From contig JBFMHD010000003.1 of NCBI GenBank assembly GCA_040752395.1, forward strand, positions 1 to 38,081: a stretch of DNA of 38,081 nucleotides. Direction: 5' to 3'. Below are positions 23,761 to 31,510 of the stretch, piece by piece. The position numbers and the translations under genes are program-made. The stretch is from JBFMHD01 sp040752395 [NCBI: Candidatus Hydrogenedentota bacterium] (GTDB lineage Bacteria > JBFMHD01). Every line of letters begins with the position of its first letter. The stretch's first letter is position 1. The notes under the pieces were generated by a model, which saw only the letters and a list, made by a program, of their open reading frames with translations, had not been told where the DNA came from and did not search any database.

Positions 23761-24581
23761 TTTCGTTTCTCCTCTTCCAACCCCAGTAAATCCTGGAGAT
23801 AATCTTTACTCGACCTTGACAAAGGTATTGGTCCATCAGCAAGCCCTTCAATAAACTGGTTTACATAGGGATTAGTTTTAGCTTCGTTCTGTATTTGGGT
23901 TGGTGGTCCTTCAGCCAGTATCCTACCATTAAAAAAGTAGATAATGTTATCAGCTATCCTGAAAGTGCTTTTCATATCATGGGTTACAACAACATTAGTC
24001 ATATTCATAGTTTCTTTAAATTTTATAATGAGTTCATCTATAACCGCGGTCATAACAGGGTCAAGTCCTGCACTCGGTTCATCATAAAATATTATTTCAG
24101 GGTCCATAGCGATAGCTCGCGCGAGTGCTACCCGTTTCTTCATACCACCGCTTATTTCAGCTGGTATCAGTTTTTCAAAATCCCGAAGGCCTACCATCTC
24201 AAGCTTCATTTTTACCATAATCTCTATAACATCATCAGTCAGATTAGTATGCTCTTTAAGAGATAGCGCAACATTTTCACCCAGAGTCATAGAGTTATAT
24301 AAAGCACCTGATTGAAAAAGTATGCCAAACCGCTTCCTTATATGATCAAACTCTTTGCTTGACATACCTTTAATATCATTCCCAAAGAGTTTTACTACGC
24401 CTACATCGGCTTTCTCTATGCCTACAAGGATCTTAAGTAAAGTACTTTTACCGCAACCACTCCCACCAAGTATAACAAGTGTCTCGCCCTTTTTTACTTT
24501 GAAATTAACATTATCAAGAACCTTACGGACACCATCAAAACTCTTTGATAACCCCTCAACCTCAATTATATATTCAGCCAT
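23757..24581 (-). CDS. mlaF: MlaF-like ABC transporter ATPase
   Basis: The ATPase that drives lipid transport with MlaE. Walker A GGSGCGKST (residues 39-47), signature SGGMKKRVALARA, Walker B IIFYDEPSAGLDP and switch His in NVVVTHDM are all intact. The Met in SGGMKKRVA is typical of MlaF/Ttg2A. The 274-residue length is normal. It lies 4 nt after mlaE and overlaps mlaD by 4 nt. Confidence 0.93.
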   Translation of the reverse strand: MAEYIIEVEGLSKSFDGVRKVLDNVNFKVKKGETLVILGGSGCGKSTLLKILVGIEKADVGVVKLFGNDIKGMSSKEFDHIRKRFGILFQSGALYNSMTLGENVALSLKEHTNLTDDVIEIMVKMKLEMVGLRDFEKLIPAEISGGMKKRVALARAIAMDPEIIFYDEPSAGLDPVMTAVIDELIIKFKETMNMTNVVVTHDMKSTFRIADNIIYFFNGRILAEGPPTQIQNEAKTNPYVNQFIEGLADGPIPLSRSSKDYLQDLLGLEEEKRK

Positions 24582-24585
24582 ATTT

Positions 24586-25380
24586 TTACCATATATAATA
24601 AAATAAAGCTGCGAAATAACAATCAGCTACTATAATAAACACTATGGATAAAACTACAGTGATAGTCGTACACTTACCAACACCCTCGGCACCACCCTTT
24701 ACCTTAAATCCTTCATAACACGCGATTAAAGTAATGATTATAGCAAAGACCTCGCTTTTGATTAATCCTTGAAAAAAATCAGAGAGTGTCAAATCCTCAA
24801 GTGTTTTATTCCAGTAAAGAACAGGTCCGATATCAAGTATCGTTGTTCCAATAATAAATCCACCTAACACTCCTATCAAATCACCAAGTATCACAAGACA
24901 GGGCACCATAATCATAGTAGCAAGCAGCCGTGGCACCACAAGAAATCTTACAGGGTCAATAGCCTGAGTACGTAATGCTTCGACCTCTTCACCAACAACC
25001 ATAGTCCCTATCTCAGCAGCAAACGAAGCACCCACAAAACCTGACATTACAATACAGGCAAGTAGTGGTCCTAATTCTCTAAAAATAGAGACAGAGATAA
25101 CATTCGCAACATACTCAAGAACACCAAAGTCTTTAAGGATACCTGATAACTGAAAAGCTAAGATCATCCCTACAAAAAGTAAAACAAGCGCAACGATTGG
25201 GATAGAATTAACCCCAACCCTTACCATCTGAAAGAAAAGATTCGATAACTGAAACCTCACCTGACGACTAACTATTTTTGTAAACCAATACGACGAAGCA
25301 AAAAATAACGAGAATAAACCACCACAATAAGAGATAAAATCTACAGTATTTTTACCAATGTATTCTACCAGTACCCTCAA
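24586..25380 (-). CDS. mlaE: MlaE-like ABC transporter permease
   Basis: The integral membrane permease of the lipid ABC transporter. About five or six hydrophobic segments are present. The hallmark loop is GEEVEALRTQAIDPVRFLVV followed by PRLLA, typical of MlaE/TrgB proteins. The 264-residue length is normal. The start is a TTG overlapping the STAS gene stop by 4 nt, which ties the STAS protein to this transporter. Confidence 0.93.
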   Translation of the reverse strand: MRVLVEYIGKNTVDFISYCGGLFSLFFASSYWFTKIVSRQVRFQLSNLFFQMVRVGVNSIPIVALVLLFVGMILAFQLSGILKDFGVLEYVANVISVSIFRELGPLLACIVMSGFVGASFAAEIGTMVVGEEVEALRTQAIDPVRFLVVPRLLATMIMVPCLVILGDLIGVLGGFIIGTTILDIGPVLYWNKTLEDLTLSDFFQGLIKSEVFAIIITLIACYEGFKVKGGAEGVGKCTTITVVLSIVFIIVADCYFAALFYYIW

Positions 25381-25694
25381 TTTGACCTCTCAATCTTAAA
25401 AACACTCTGTAAACGAGCTATACCAAATACATCCATAATTTTATTAGAAGGGTTATAAAGAATTAGTTCACCCTTTTTCTTATTAATATGTCGCAACCCA
25501 TCAATAAAAATGGCTATCCCTGAACTATCCATATATACAACTTCACTCATATCAATATATATCTTATCACCATTTGAGATTGACTCAATAATCTCTATTA
25601 AACTTTTATGTACTGTTGAAGCGGTATGCATATCAATCTCGCCTTTTACTTTAATCCCTTTTTTTGATTTTATCTCTACTTTTGTAATTTCCAT
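25377..25694 (-). CDS. STAS-domain protein (MlaB-like or RsbV-like)
   Basis: A 105-residue stand-alone STAS domain: VKGEIDMHTAS near the N-terminus and VVYMDSSGIAIFIDGL, the segment with the Ser that anti-sigma kinases phosphorylate in RsbV-type antagonists. I start at 25694, where GAGGGG lies 8 nt upstream; the longer frame runs into module B. The 4-nt overlap with mlaE argues for MlaB, which binds MlaF, while the kinase and phosphatase genes just upstream argue for RsbV. The DSSG motif fits the latter better. It may serve both. Confidence 0.88.
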   Translation of the reverse strand: MEITKVEIKSKKGIKVKGEIDMHTASTVHKSLIEIIESISNGDKIYIDMSEVVYMDSSGIAIFIDGLRHINKKKGELILYNPSNKIMDVFGIARLQSVFKIERSN

Positions 25695-25704
25695 AAGATA
25701 AACC

Positions 25705-25778
25705 CCTCTAATATAAAAGCAAGATACAAGAGGCAAGAAGCAAGATAACGGAAGAAGTAAGAAGTGAGAACTAAAGAA
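25705..25778. repeat. Module B-type heptad array
   Basis: AGCAAGA, TACAAGA, GGCAAGA, AGCAAGA, TAACGGA, AGAAGTA, AGAAGTG, AGAACTA: eight imperfect 7-nt words in register between the kinase gene and the STAS gene. Confidence 0.8.
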
Positions 25779-25781
25779 GTA

Positions 25782-26207
25782 TCAGGGAACAGATGGTGGT
25801 AGTTTTTTGGTTAATCTTAAAAGATTACCAGGTGTAAAACTTTCGTCGTATTCCCAGGAATCCATAATGGTTCTTATAAAATGGACACCAAGACCATGCG
25901 GTCTTATATCATCCAGGTCACGCGGTCTAATTTTCGAGACATCAACTTTGGGGCCATAATCGATAATTTCTATTACCAGTCTGCTACTATTGGGTTGAAA
26001 AGATATCTCGATAGGACTATTACAGTCACCTTTATAACAATGTCTGATTATATTTGTTACAGCTTCATCTACACAGAGTTTTATCCGATTAACATCTTCT
26101 TCAGAAAATTTTAATGTAGTAGTAATTTCTTCTGTTACTCGTCTCACAGAAGATAGATATTTAGACTTACCAGGTATCTTAATTACTATTTTTTCAGCAT
26201 CATCCAT
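25782..26207 (-). CDS. RsbW-like serine kinase / anti-sigma factor (HATPase_c_2)
   Basis: A 141-residue GHKL-type ATPase of the anti-sigma kinase family. The N box is LCVDEAVTNIIRHCYKG, the G1 box is IEIIDYGP, and the G2 box is HGLGVHFIRTIMD. Such proteins bind a sigma factor or another target and phosphorylate a STAS antagonist. Its start overlaps the PP2C phosphatase gene by 8 nt, and the STAS gene follows after a heptad array, so a partner-switching module (phosphatase, kinase, antagonist) is likely. The target is unknown; the sigma factor at 35381 is a possible but untested candidate. Confidence 0.88.
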   Translation of the reverse strand: MDDAEKIVIKIPGKSKYLSSVRRVTEEITTTLKFSEEDVNRIKLCVDEAVTNIIRHCYKGDCNSPIEISFQPNSSRLVIEIIDYGPKVDVSKIRPRDLDDIRPHGLGVHFIRTIMDSWEYDESFTPGNLLRLTKKLPPSVP

Positions 26208-27492
26208 TTTTTTTCTCTACTATCAACAGAGTAATGTCATCCTTCTGTTTCGTTCCTTTACAAAAGTCATCGATACTCTTCAAAATATTATTAATAAGTT
26301 CCTCACCATTTTTATCAATATTTTTAATTAAAACATCTTTCAATCTCTTAACACCAAACAATTCTTCTTTATAATTGGAGGCTTCACTAATACCGTCACT
26401 GTACATTAATAACAAGCTTCTTTCCTGTATGGTGATATTTCGGGATTCGTAATTAGCGTATTCAACAATTCCAAGTGGTGGCCCACTTGCCTCACATATC
26501 TCTATAACTTCTTTTTTGATTTTATCAAGTAACATCACTGCACAATGTCCTGCATTAGCGATACTAATATCGCCGTTTAGCGGGTTAATAAACCCTATCA
26601 CAGAAGTAATAAACATACCGCGATGACTTCTTGGACAAAGGATTTCATTTAAGGCGTTCAGTAATTTATCAGGTGAAGAATAATGTGAAGCCATATGACG
26701 TAAATCAGATATAAACCGTGCCATAAATAATGCTGCAGAAACCCCTTTGCCTGATACATCACCTATAACAAAACAGATCTCACCATTTGCTAAATTAAAA
26801 ACATCATACAGATCACCGCCAACCTCCAACGCGGTTTTATTATAAGCATAGATATTAAATAAATTAGATTCAGGAAAACTTTTGGGTAGAAACGATTGTT
26901 GTATCTCTTTACCGAACTCAAGTTCGCGGATAACTCTGTCCTTCTCAATCTCCACTTTATGAAGCCGCGCATTCTCAATGGCAACTGCGACAAGGTTGCA
27001 AAATGCAGTAAACATCTGAAGGTCTTCTTTATCAAATATCCTGTCCCCCCTTTTATTTATCACCTGACCTGTACCGATAACTTTATTTTTAGCTTTTAAA
27101 GGTACACACATAATACATTTTGTTCTAAACCCTGTCTCATCATCAAATTTTCTGTGAAAGCGCGGGTCTTTATAAGCATCTTCTATAAGCAATGGTTCGC
27201 CATTCTCTGCAACCCAGCCTGAGATACCCTGACCTACTTTTAATCTGAACTTATTTTTTAATTCATCAGCCACCTCACCGCGCGCCACCTCAAAATATAG
27301 CTCCTGTCTTTCTTCATCAAGCAGCATAAAAGACGAGGCATCAGCTTCCATAATCTCCTCAGATAACTTTAATACATTCGCTAATATCTCCTGAAGATTA
27401 AAACTTACACTGATCGACGCTGTCAACGATATCATCTCGTATATCTTATCTACTATCTCTCTGTACCTTTTTAATGTTTCATTGTTTGTCAT
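26200..27492 (-). CDS. RsbU-like PP2C phosphatase with GAF sensor domain
   Basis: A 430-residue serine phosphatase expected to dephosphorylate a STAS antagonist. The N-terminal GAF domain (about residues 25-185) includes VGQGISGWVAENGEPLLIED and CVPLKAKNKVIGTGQVINK. The linker helix EKDRVIRELEFGKEIQQSFL leads to the PP2C/SpoIIE domain: GGDLYDVF, FVIGDVSGKGVSAALFMA, NAGHCAVMLL, LLMYSDGISEASN and KQKDDITLLIV, with the metal-binding Asp residues intact. The 5' end overlaps the end of the neuB-lipoprotein reading frame by 14 nt. The GAF ligand is unknown. Confidence 0.92.
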   Translation of the reverse strand: MTNNETLKRYREIVDKIYEMISLTASISVSFNLQEILANVLKLSEEIMEADASSFMLLDEERQELYFEVARGEVADELKNKFRLKVGQGISGWVAENGEPLLIEDAYKDPRFHRKFDDETGFRTKCIMCVPLKAKNKVIGTGQVINKRGDRIFDKEDLQMFTAFCNLVAVAIENARLHKVEIEKDRVIRELEFGKEIQQSFLPKSFPESNLFNIYAYNKTALEVGGDLYDVFNLANGEICFVIGDVSGKGVSAALFMARFISDLRHMASHYSSPDKLLNALNEILCPRSHRGMFITSVIGFINPLNGDISIANAGHCAVMLLDKIKKEVIEICEASGPPLGIVEYANYESRNITIQERSLLLMYSDGISEASNYKEELFGVKRLKDVLIKNIDKNGEELINNILKSIDDFCKGTKQKDDITLLIVEKKNG

Positions 27493-27823
27493 TTCTTTGC
27501 TCCCACCAGTCTTTCCATTTTTCTATAATAAGCTGTTTCTTATTTTGACTTAAATATACTCTAAACCCAAAATCCACTCCTGTCAAGTCAATTAATGCAT
27601 TATTTGCAAAAGTCTGGACCGTTGTCTCATCATCATTCAATAAATCTATAAGTTTAGGGATATCTGAGGTTCTGTTTTTCTCAACTATATATTGTATCGC
27701 CTCTATTTGTTTAATCGGGTCTTTAGAACTCAATCTCGAACTATGGATATATGGATCATATCTGGAACAAGAAGCAAGAAGCAAGAAAATCGGGACAGCT
27801 CTTAATAAAATATTTTTTTTCAT
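27479..27823 (-). CDS. Possible separate lipoprotein translated from inside the neuB frame
   Basis: An internal ATG at 27823 opens a self-sufficient 114-residue lipoprotein: MKKNILLRAVPIFLLLASCS is a complete signal peptide with lipobox LASC, followed by a HEAT-like unit (IPKLIDLLNDDETTVQTFAN) and a Trp-rich end (WKDWWEQ). AAGGGAAGA lies upstream. The hydrophobic core is encoded by a module B-like heptad array at 27766-27787. Whether it is made on its own or only as a NeuB fusion cannot be told here. Confidence 0.5.
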   Translation of the reverse strand: MKKNILLRAVPIFLLLASCSRYDPYIHSSRLSSKDPIKQIEAIQYIVEKNRTSDIPKLIDLLNDDETTVQTFANNALIDLTGVDFGFRVYLSQNKKQLIIEKWKDWWEQRNDKQ

Positions 27824-28768
27824 TATATTCTTCCCTTTTGTTATATTAGCTATCACTTTCGCACCGATGATTTCTAATAAAGGCTTTATACCATCCTGTG
27901 GTCGAAGTATCGATATATCTTCTTTCTTAATCACCTCACCCTTTTTTAAATCTCTTATAGCCACAGGGCTGCGCCGGGAAGTGTATCTTAAGTTTAATTC
28001 TTCTGCAATGAAATCTTTTGTGAAATTTTTTATATTCTCCTCGAGCTCTCTTATTTTCTTAACCATTTCCTTAAATTCGACTGGCGTTATCGATGCAGTA
28101 TGGTCAGGCCCTTTCAGTCTTTTATTCAGCGTAAAATGTTTTTCTATGACAGAAGCACCGCAAAATACAGCAATAATCGCAGATTCCAAAGAAGTAGTAT
28201 GGTCAGAAAAACCAACAGGAATTCTATATCTTTTTATCAAATACTCAATCTTTCTCAGGTTTGATTTAGAAAAAGAACAGGGATATAATGAGACACAATG
28301 CATTAAAACAAAATTCACTTTATTTTTTTTCAAAAAGTTTACGGTTTTATCAGCCTCTTTTATTGTACTTGCACCTGCCGAAATAAATACAGGCAGTTTT
28401 TTCGATATGACCTCTTTTATAAAAATAAAATTATTAAAATCGCCTGAGGCTATCTTTAAAAAATCAGGTTCTAATTTTACGGCATTATCAAGGGTATCAA
28501 AACAAAATGGCGTTATACCAAAATCAATTTTATATCCATAAACAAAATCTCTTATCTTCTGCCACTGTTTAAAAGTAAAAGTATATTTACTTAAAATTTC
28601 AAATATCTTTTCGTCTCTTTTTACAAGGTTTTCAGGTATAAAATATTGGAACTTTACAGCATCAGCACCAGACTCTTTTGCTTCCTTTATAAGTTCTCTG
28701 GCTAACTTAATGCTACCATTATGATTAATTCCTATCTCTGCAACTATATACGTTCTTTTAAATCTCAT
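27479..28768 (-). CDS. neuB: NeuB/SpsE-type sialic acid synthase, fused in frame to a lipoprotein
   Basis: The first about 315 residues form an N-acetylneuraminate (or related nonulosonate) synthase, condensing PEP with an N-acylated sugar. IVAEIGINHNGSIKLA, VKFQYFIPENL, KIASGDFNNF, GFSDHTTSLESAII and VIEKHFTLNKRLKGPDH are family motifs, and a C-terminal SAF domain follows (RSPVAIRDLKKGEVI). With no stop the frame continues into a lipoprotein signal (IFLLLASCS) and a HEAT-like domain. The junction contains eight A in a row; one A fewer would end NeuB after five more codons. Either it is a recent fusion, an indel, or two proteins sharing codons. The start overlaps miaA by 11 nt. Confidence 0.85.
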   Translation of the reverse strand: MRFKRTYIVAEIGINHNGSIKLARELIKEAKESGADAVKFQYFIPENLVKRDEKIFEILSKYTFTFKQWQKIRDFVYGYKIDFGITPFCFDTLDNAVKLEPDFLKIASGDFNNFIFIKEVISKKLPVFISAGASTIKEADKTVNFLKKNKVNFVLMHCVSLYPCSFSKSNLRKIEYLIKRYRIPVGFSDHTTSLESAIIAVFCGASVIEKHFTLNKRLKGPDHTASITPVEFKEMVKKIRELEENIKNFTKDFIAEELNLRYTSRRSPVAIRDLKKGEVIKKEDISILRPQDGIKPLLEIIGAKVIANITKGKNIMKKNILLRAVPIFLLLASCSRYDPYIHSSRLSSKDPIKQIEAIQYIVEKNRTSDIPKLIDLLNDDETTVQTFANNALIDLTGVDFGFRVYLSQNKKQLIIEKWKDWWEQRNDKQ

Positions 28769-29669
28769 CTTTTCTTCTCAACCCCTGTCTTCTGTCTTCT
28801 ATTATTCCCCATATTTCTTCTTCATTACTAATAACTATCTTTTTTTCTTTTTTAAACCAAATCTTTTGTCTTCTTGCATACTGACGTGTGCGAATATATG
28901 TTCTATGCATAGCCTCATCCAACCCTATCTCACCTTCTAAATAACTTATCGTTTCTTTATATCCTATGCCACTCATAGATTCAAGATTTTTATTATAACC
29001 AATATCAAGTAATCTTTTTGTCTCATCAATCAGACCAAGTTTATAAATGTTTTCGGTTCTCTGTTTAATTCTTTTATCAAGTGTTTGTGGATCAGGGTTC
29101 AAATAAAGATGGACGAAATCATAGGATGGCTTTTGTCTTTTATCCCATAACTCAACAATGGAGAATCCTGTCTTTTCTTTTATCTCAATCGCTCTTATAA
29201 TTCTACGCTGGTTATTAGTATCAATTCTTTTAAATGTCAGTGGGTCTTTTTCTTTAAGTAATTTTTTTAGTTCGTCAATTGTCATCGAATTAAGCCTTTT
29301 TCTATATCCATTATCAATTTCGCCTCTTTCTTCAAATATCCCCTCCTGTAAAATTTTTATATACAACCCTGTCCCTCCTACTATCAGCGGAACTTTTGCT
29401 CTCTTTATAATATCTTCCACTACGTCTAAAGCTAATTTATAAAACTCATACACACTAAATCTTTCATCAGGGTTTTTTATATCAATAAGGTGATGTTTTA
29501 CCAGGTTTTGCTGTTCTTTAGTTGGTTTAGCTGTGCCTATATCCATATATCTATAAATCTGTCTTGAATCAGCTGATATAATCTCGGTATTGATTTTTTT
29601 ACTTAAATTAATTGCTGTCTCGGTTTTGCCTGATGCTGTTGGACCTGAAAGTATAATAACTTTTTTCAA
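28758..29669 (-). CDS. miaA: tRNA dimethylallyltransferase
   Basis: Adds a prenyl group to A37 of tRNAs that read codons starting with U. P-loop GPTASGKT (residues 9-16), IISADSRQIYRYMDIGTAKP, GGTGLYIKIL and TRQYARRQKIWFKK are all diagnostic. The 303-residue length is normal. The start is a TTG 9 nt after the MoaD-like stop; the 3' end overlaps neuB by 11 nt. Confidence 0.95.
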   Translation of the reverse strand: MKKVIILSGPTASGKTETAINLSKKINTEIISADSRQIYRYMDIGTAKPTKEQQNLVKHHLIDIKNPDERFSVYEFYKLALDVVEDIIKRAKVPLIVGGTGLYIKILQEGIFEERGEIDNGYRKRLNSMTIDELKKLLKEKDPLTFKRIDTNNQRRIIRAIEIKEKTGFSIVELWDKRQKPSYDFVHLYLNPDPQTLDKRIKQRTENIYKLGLIDETKRLLDIGYNKNLESMSGIGYKETISYLEGEIGLDEAMHRTYIRTRQYARRQKIWFKKEKKIVISNEEEIWGIIEDRRQGLRRKDEI

Positions 29670-29677
29670 ATCTTAAA

Positions 29678-29908
29678 TTAGCCCCCGGAGAGTATAGGAA
29701 ATATAAATATCTCATTACAAACACCAATGGTTTCATCATTTCCTTTTTTTCTACCCTCTATCACCACTTGCATAATTTCACCCTTGGGAAGATTAAGAAA
29801 AGATATTAGCTTTTTAATCTTCATATCAGGTTCAAGTTCAAGTATCTTTATCTCTTCACCATTATTATAGTGTCTTAAACTTGCTAAAAAATTAATTTTC
29901 ACTTGCAT
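29678..29908 (-). CDS. MoaD/ThiS-family sulfur carrier-like protein
   Basis: A 76-residue beta-grasp protein beginning MQVKINFLASLRHYNN and ending in FPILSGG. The C-terminal Gly-Gly is the adenylation and thiocarboxylation site of MoaD and ThiS, so it probably carries sulfur for molybdopterin or tungstopterin. The preceding IGVCNEIFIFP matches the family's D-x-V-xF-PP region loosely. I start at 29908, since the extra nine codons of the longer frame lie within the ATPase gene. Members of this family commonly accompany aor genes, which fits the aor gene 1.6 kb upstream. Confidence 0.8.
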   Translation of the reverse strand: MQVKINFLASLRHYNNGEEIKILELEPDMKIKKLISFLNLPKGEIMQVVIEGRKKGNDETIGVCNEIFIFPILSGG

Positions 29909-29913
29909 CTTGT

Positions 29914-31188
29914 CTACGTTTCCCTCAAAAGCCATTTCCAGAGAGGAATAAACCTTATCTTTTTTTCCTTAAATTTCTCCTGGGCTTCATAATCCCAACT
30001 TATAACTTGTAAATTATTACAGCTTAATTCTTCCGAAGCTCTTATTAAACTCTTTAATTCTCTTTCTTTAGTAGAAAAATCTTCTATCTCATAACAAACT
30101 TGAATTAATTGTTTAATTTTTAACCCATCTTTTAAAAGAAAATCTACTTTTTTGCTATTAGAACTCTTGAAATAATAAATCTCTATTAGAGGATTTTTAT
30201 TTGTTTTTCTTAGAAGTTCTAAGAATACAACATTTTCCATTAATTTTCCTAAATCTGGAAAAAATCTTGAGATTTTAGAAATACCTGTATCTGCTATATA
30301 TATTTTTTTTGGCCAACTTTCTCTGGTATATATTTTCGAAGAAAATCTATTAAGAAAGAAGATAGCTACGGAATCTTGTATTTTATCTATGTAGTCATAA
30401 ATTGTATTTTTACCAAAATTTTTCCCTTGAGATTTAAAAAAATTTAAAATTTTATTAACACTTATTTCTTTAGCAAAATTTTGAGCAGAATAGGAAAGAA
30501 GAAATCTCGCCAAACTTATATTTCTTAAATTATGCCTTTCTATAACATCTCTAAAAAGTATAAGATCGTAAAATTCTTTTAATATCCTCTCTTTTTCTTT
30601 TTCTAAAACAACTTCAGGGAACCCCCCAAATTCTAAATATTCTTTGAGTTCTTTTCTTATTAAAGCTTCCTCGTCTTTTGAAAGAAGATCAGAAGAAATC
30701 CCCTTTGCTTTAAGATATTCTAAAAAACTAAAGGGAAGTAAAATATAGGTTAATGTTCTCCCTCTTAAAGAAGTAGCTATTTCTTTGCTCAATAATTTTG
30801 AAGAAGAACCTGTTATAAAAATTTCATATTTTTGGAGATCTAAAATTTCTCTTAAAGCGGATTCCCATTTTTTTATATTTTGAATTTCATCAAAAAATAA
30901 GTATTCCGGCTCATTCCCGGCTATTTCTCTGTAAATCCTTATCAAATCTCTTATCTCCCTAAAATTAATATCAATTAATCTTGTATCTTCAAAATTTAGA
31001 TAGAGGCTCTTTTCTTTGTTTTTTTCGATTAATTGATAAAAATAATAAGTTTTTCCAGCTCTTCTTGGACCAATTATAGAAATTATTCTTCTTTTTGTTT
31101 CTGCTACCTTTAATTCCCTTTGAACAAACCAGGGTGGCTTCTTGTTTTTGTATTCAATAAGATAATCTTTTACTGAAGATTTTTCCAT
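29914..31188 (-). CDS. AAA_14 / DUF4143 ATPase
   Basis: A 424-residue ATPase of the AAA_14-DUF4143 type. Walker A is IGPRRAGKTYYF (Gly40-Thr47), Walker B EYLFFDEIQNIKKW (Asp100-Glu101), and sensor FITGSSSKLL. The C-terminal DUF4143 region includes YIADTGISKI and a nuclease-like core (IYYFKSSNSKKVDFLLKDG). Such genes are patchily distributed in archaea and bacteria and their cellular role is unsettled. It has its own near-consensus promoter and separates aor from the moaD-like gene, which suggests late insertion. Codon use is very AT-rich. Confidence 0.9.
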   Translation of the reverse strand: MEKSSVKDYLIEYKNKKPPWFVQRELKVAETKRRIISIIGPRRAGKTYYFYQLIEKNKEKSLYLNFEDTRLIDINFREIRDLIRIYREIAGNEPEYLFFDEIQNIKKWESALREILDLQKYEIFITGSSSKLLSKEIATSLRGRTLTYILLPFSFLEYLKAKGISSDLLSKDEEALIRKELKEYLEFGGFPEVVLEKEKERILKEFYDLILFRDVIERHNLRNISLARFLLSYSAQNFAKEISVNKILNFFKSQGKNFGKNTIYDYIDKIQDSVAIFFLNRFSSKIYTRESWPKKIYIADTGISKISRFFPDLGKLMENVVFLELLRKTNKNPLIEIYYFKSSNSKKVDFLLKDGLKIKQLIQVCYEIEDFSTKERELKSLIRASEELSCNNLQVISWDYEAQEKFKEKKIRFIPLWKWLLRET

Positions 31189-31238
31189 AGGTAATCCTGG
31201 AAAGATAATTTATTAGTTTTTTTCTCTCCTATTGAGAA

Positions 31239-31267
31239 ATTTTAGTGAAGATTAGAAAACCTGTCAA
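31239..31267 (-). promoter_or_regulatory. Near-consensus promoter for the AAA_14/DUF4143 ATPase
   Basis: TTGACA (31262-31267), a 17-nt spacer and TAAAAT (31239-31244). The leader to the ATG at 31188 would be about 45 nt and includes AGGAGAG. Confidence 0.7.
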
Positions 31268-31329
31268 GAAAATTTCAGGAGATTTCTTGGAAAACCTCAT
31301 TTTTTAAAGACAGCTCTAAAGTCTAAAGA

Positions 31330-31347
31330 ACGGGTCTTGTGACCCTC
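31330..31347. repeat. 18-nt hairpin repeat (family E), copy 2
   Basis: Identical to 22068-22085, in the 322-nt spacer between aor and the ATPase. The same spacer also holds the hairpin GCATC-TTTA-GATGC and a short module B array (AAGAAGCAAGAAGCAAG) near 31477-31494. I see no gene in it. Confidence 0.7.
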
Positions 31348-31510
31348 TTTACATTATATTGATTATATTGAAATTACAAAAAATAAAAAATGTGTAGTGA
31401 GCATCTTTAGATGCGATGACCAGGTTTTTCAGAACTCTCTTCAGCAGGTCTTGTAATCCCTTAGTTATAGGCGGGAGTAAGAAGCAAGAAGCAAGAGATT
31501 TCATTCCGGC

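Noticed and set aside
27867-28541. 224-codon plus-strand frame over neuB
   Set aside because: It is antisense to conserved NeuB motifs and has no start signals.
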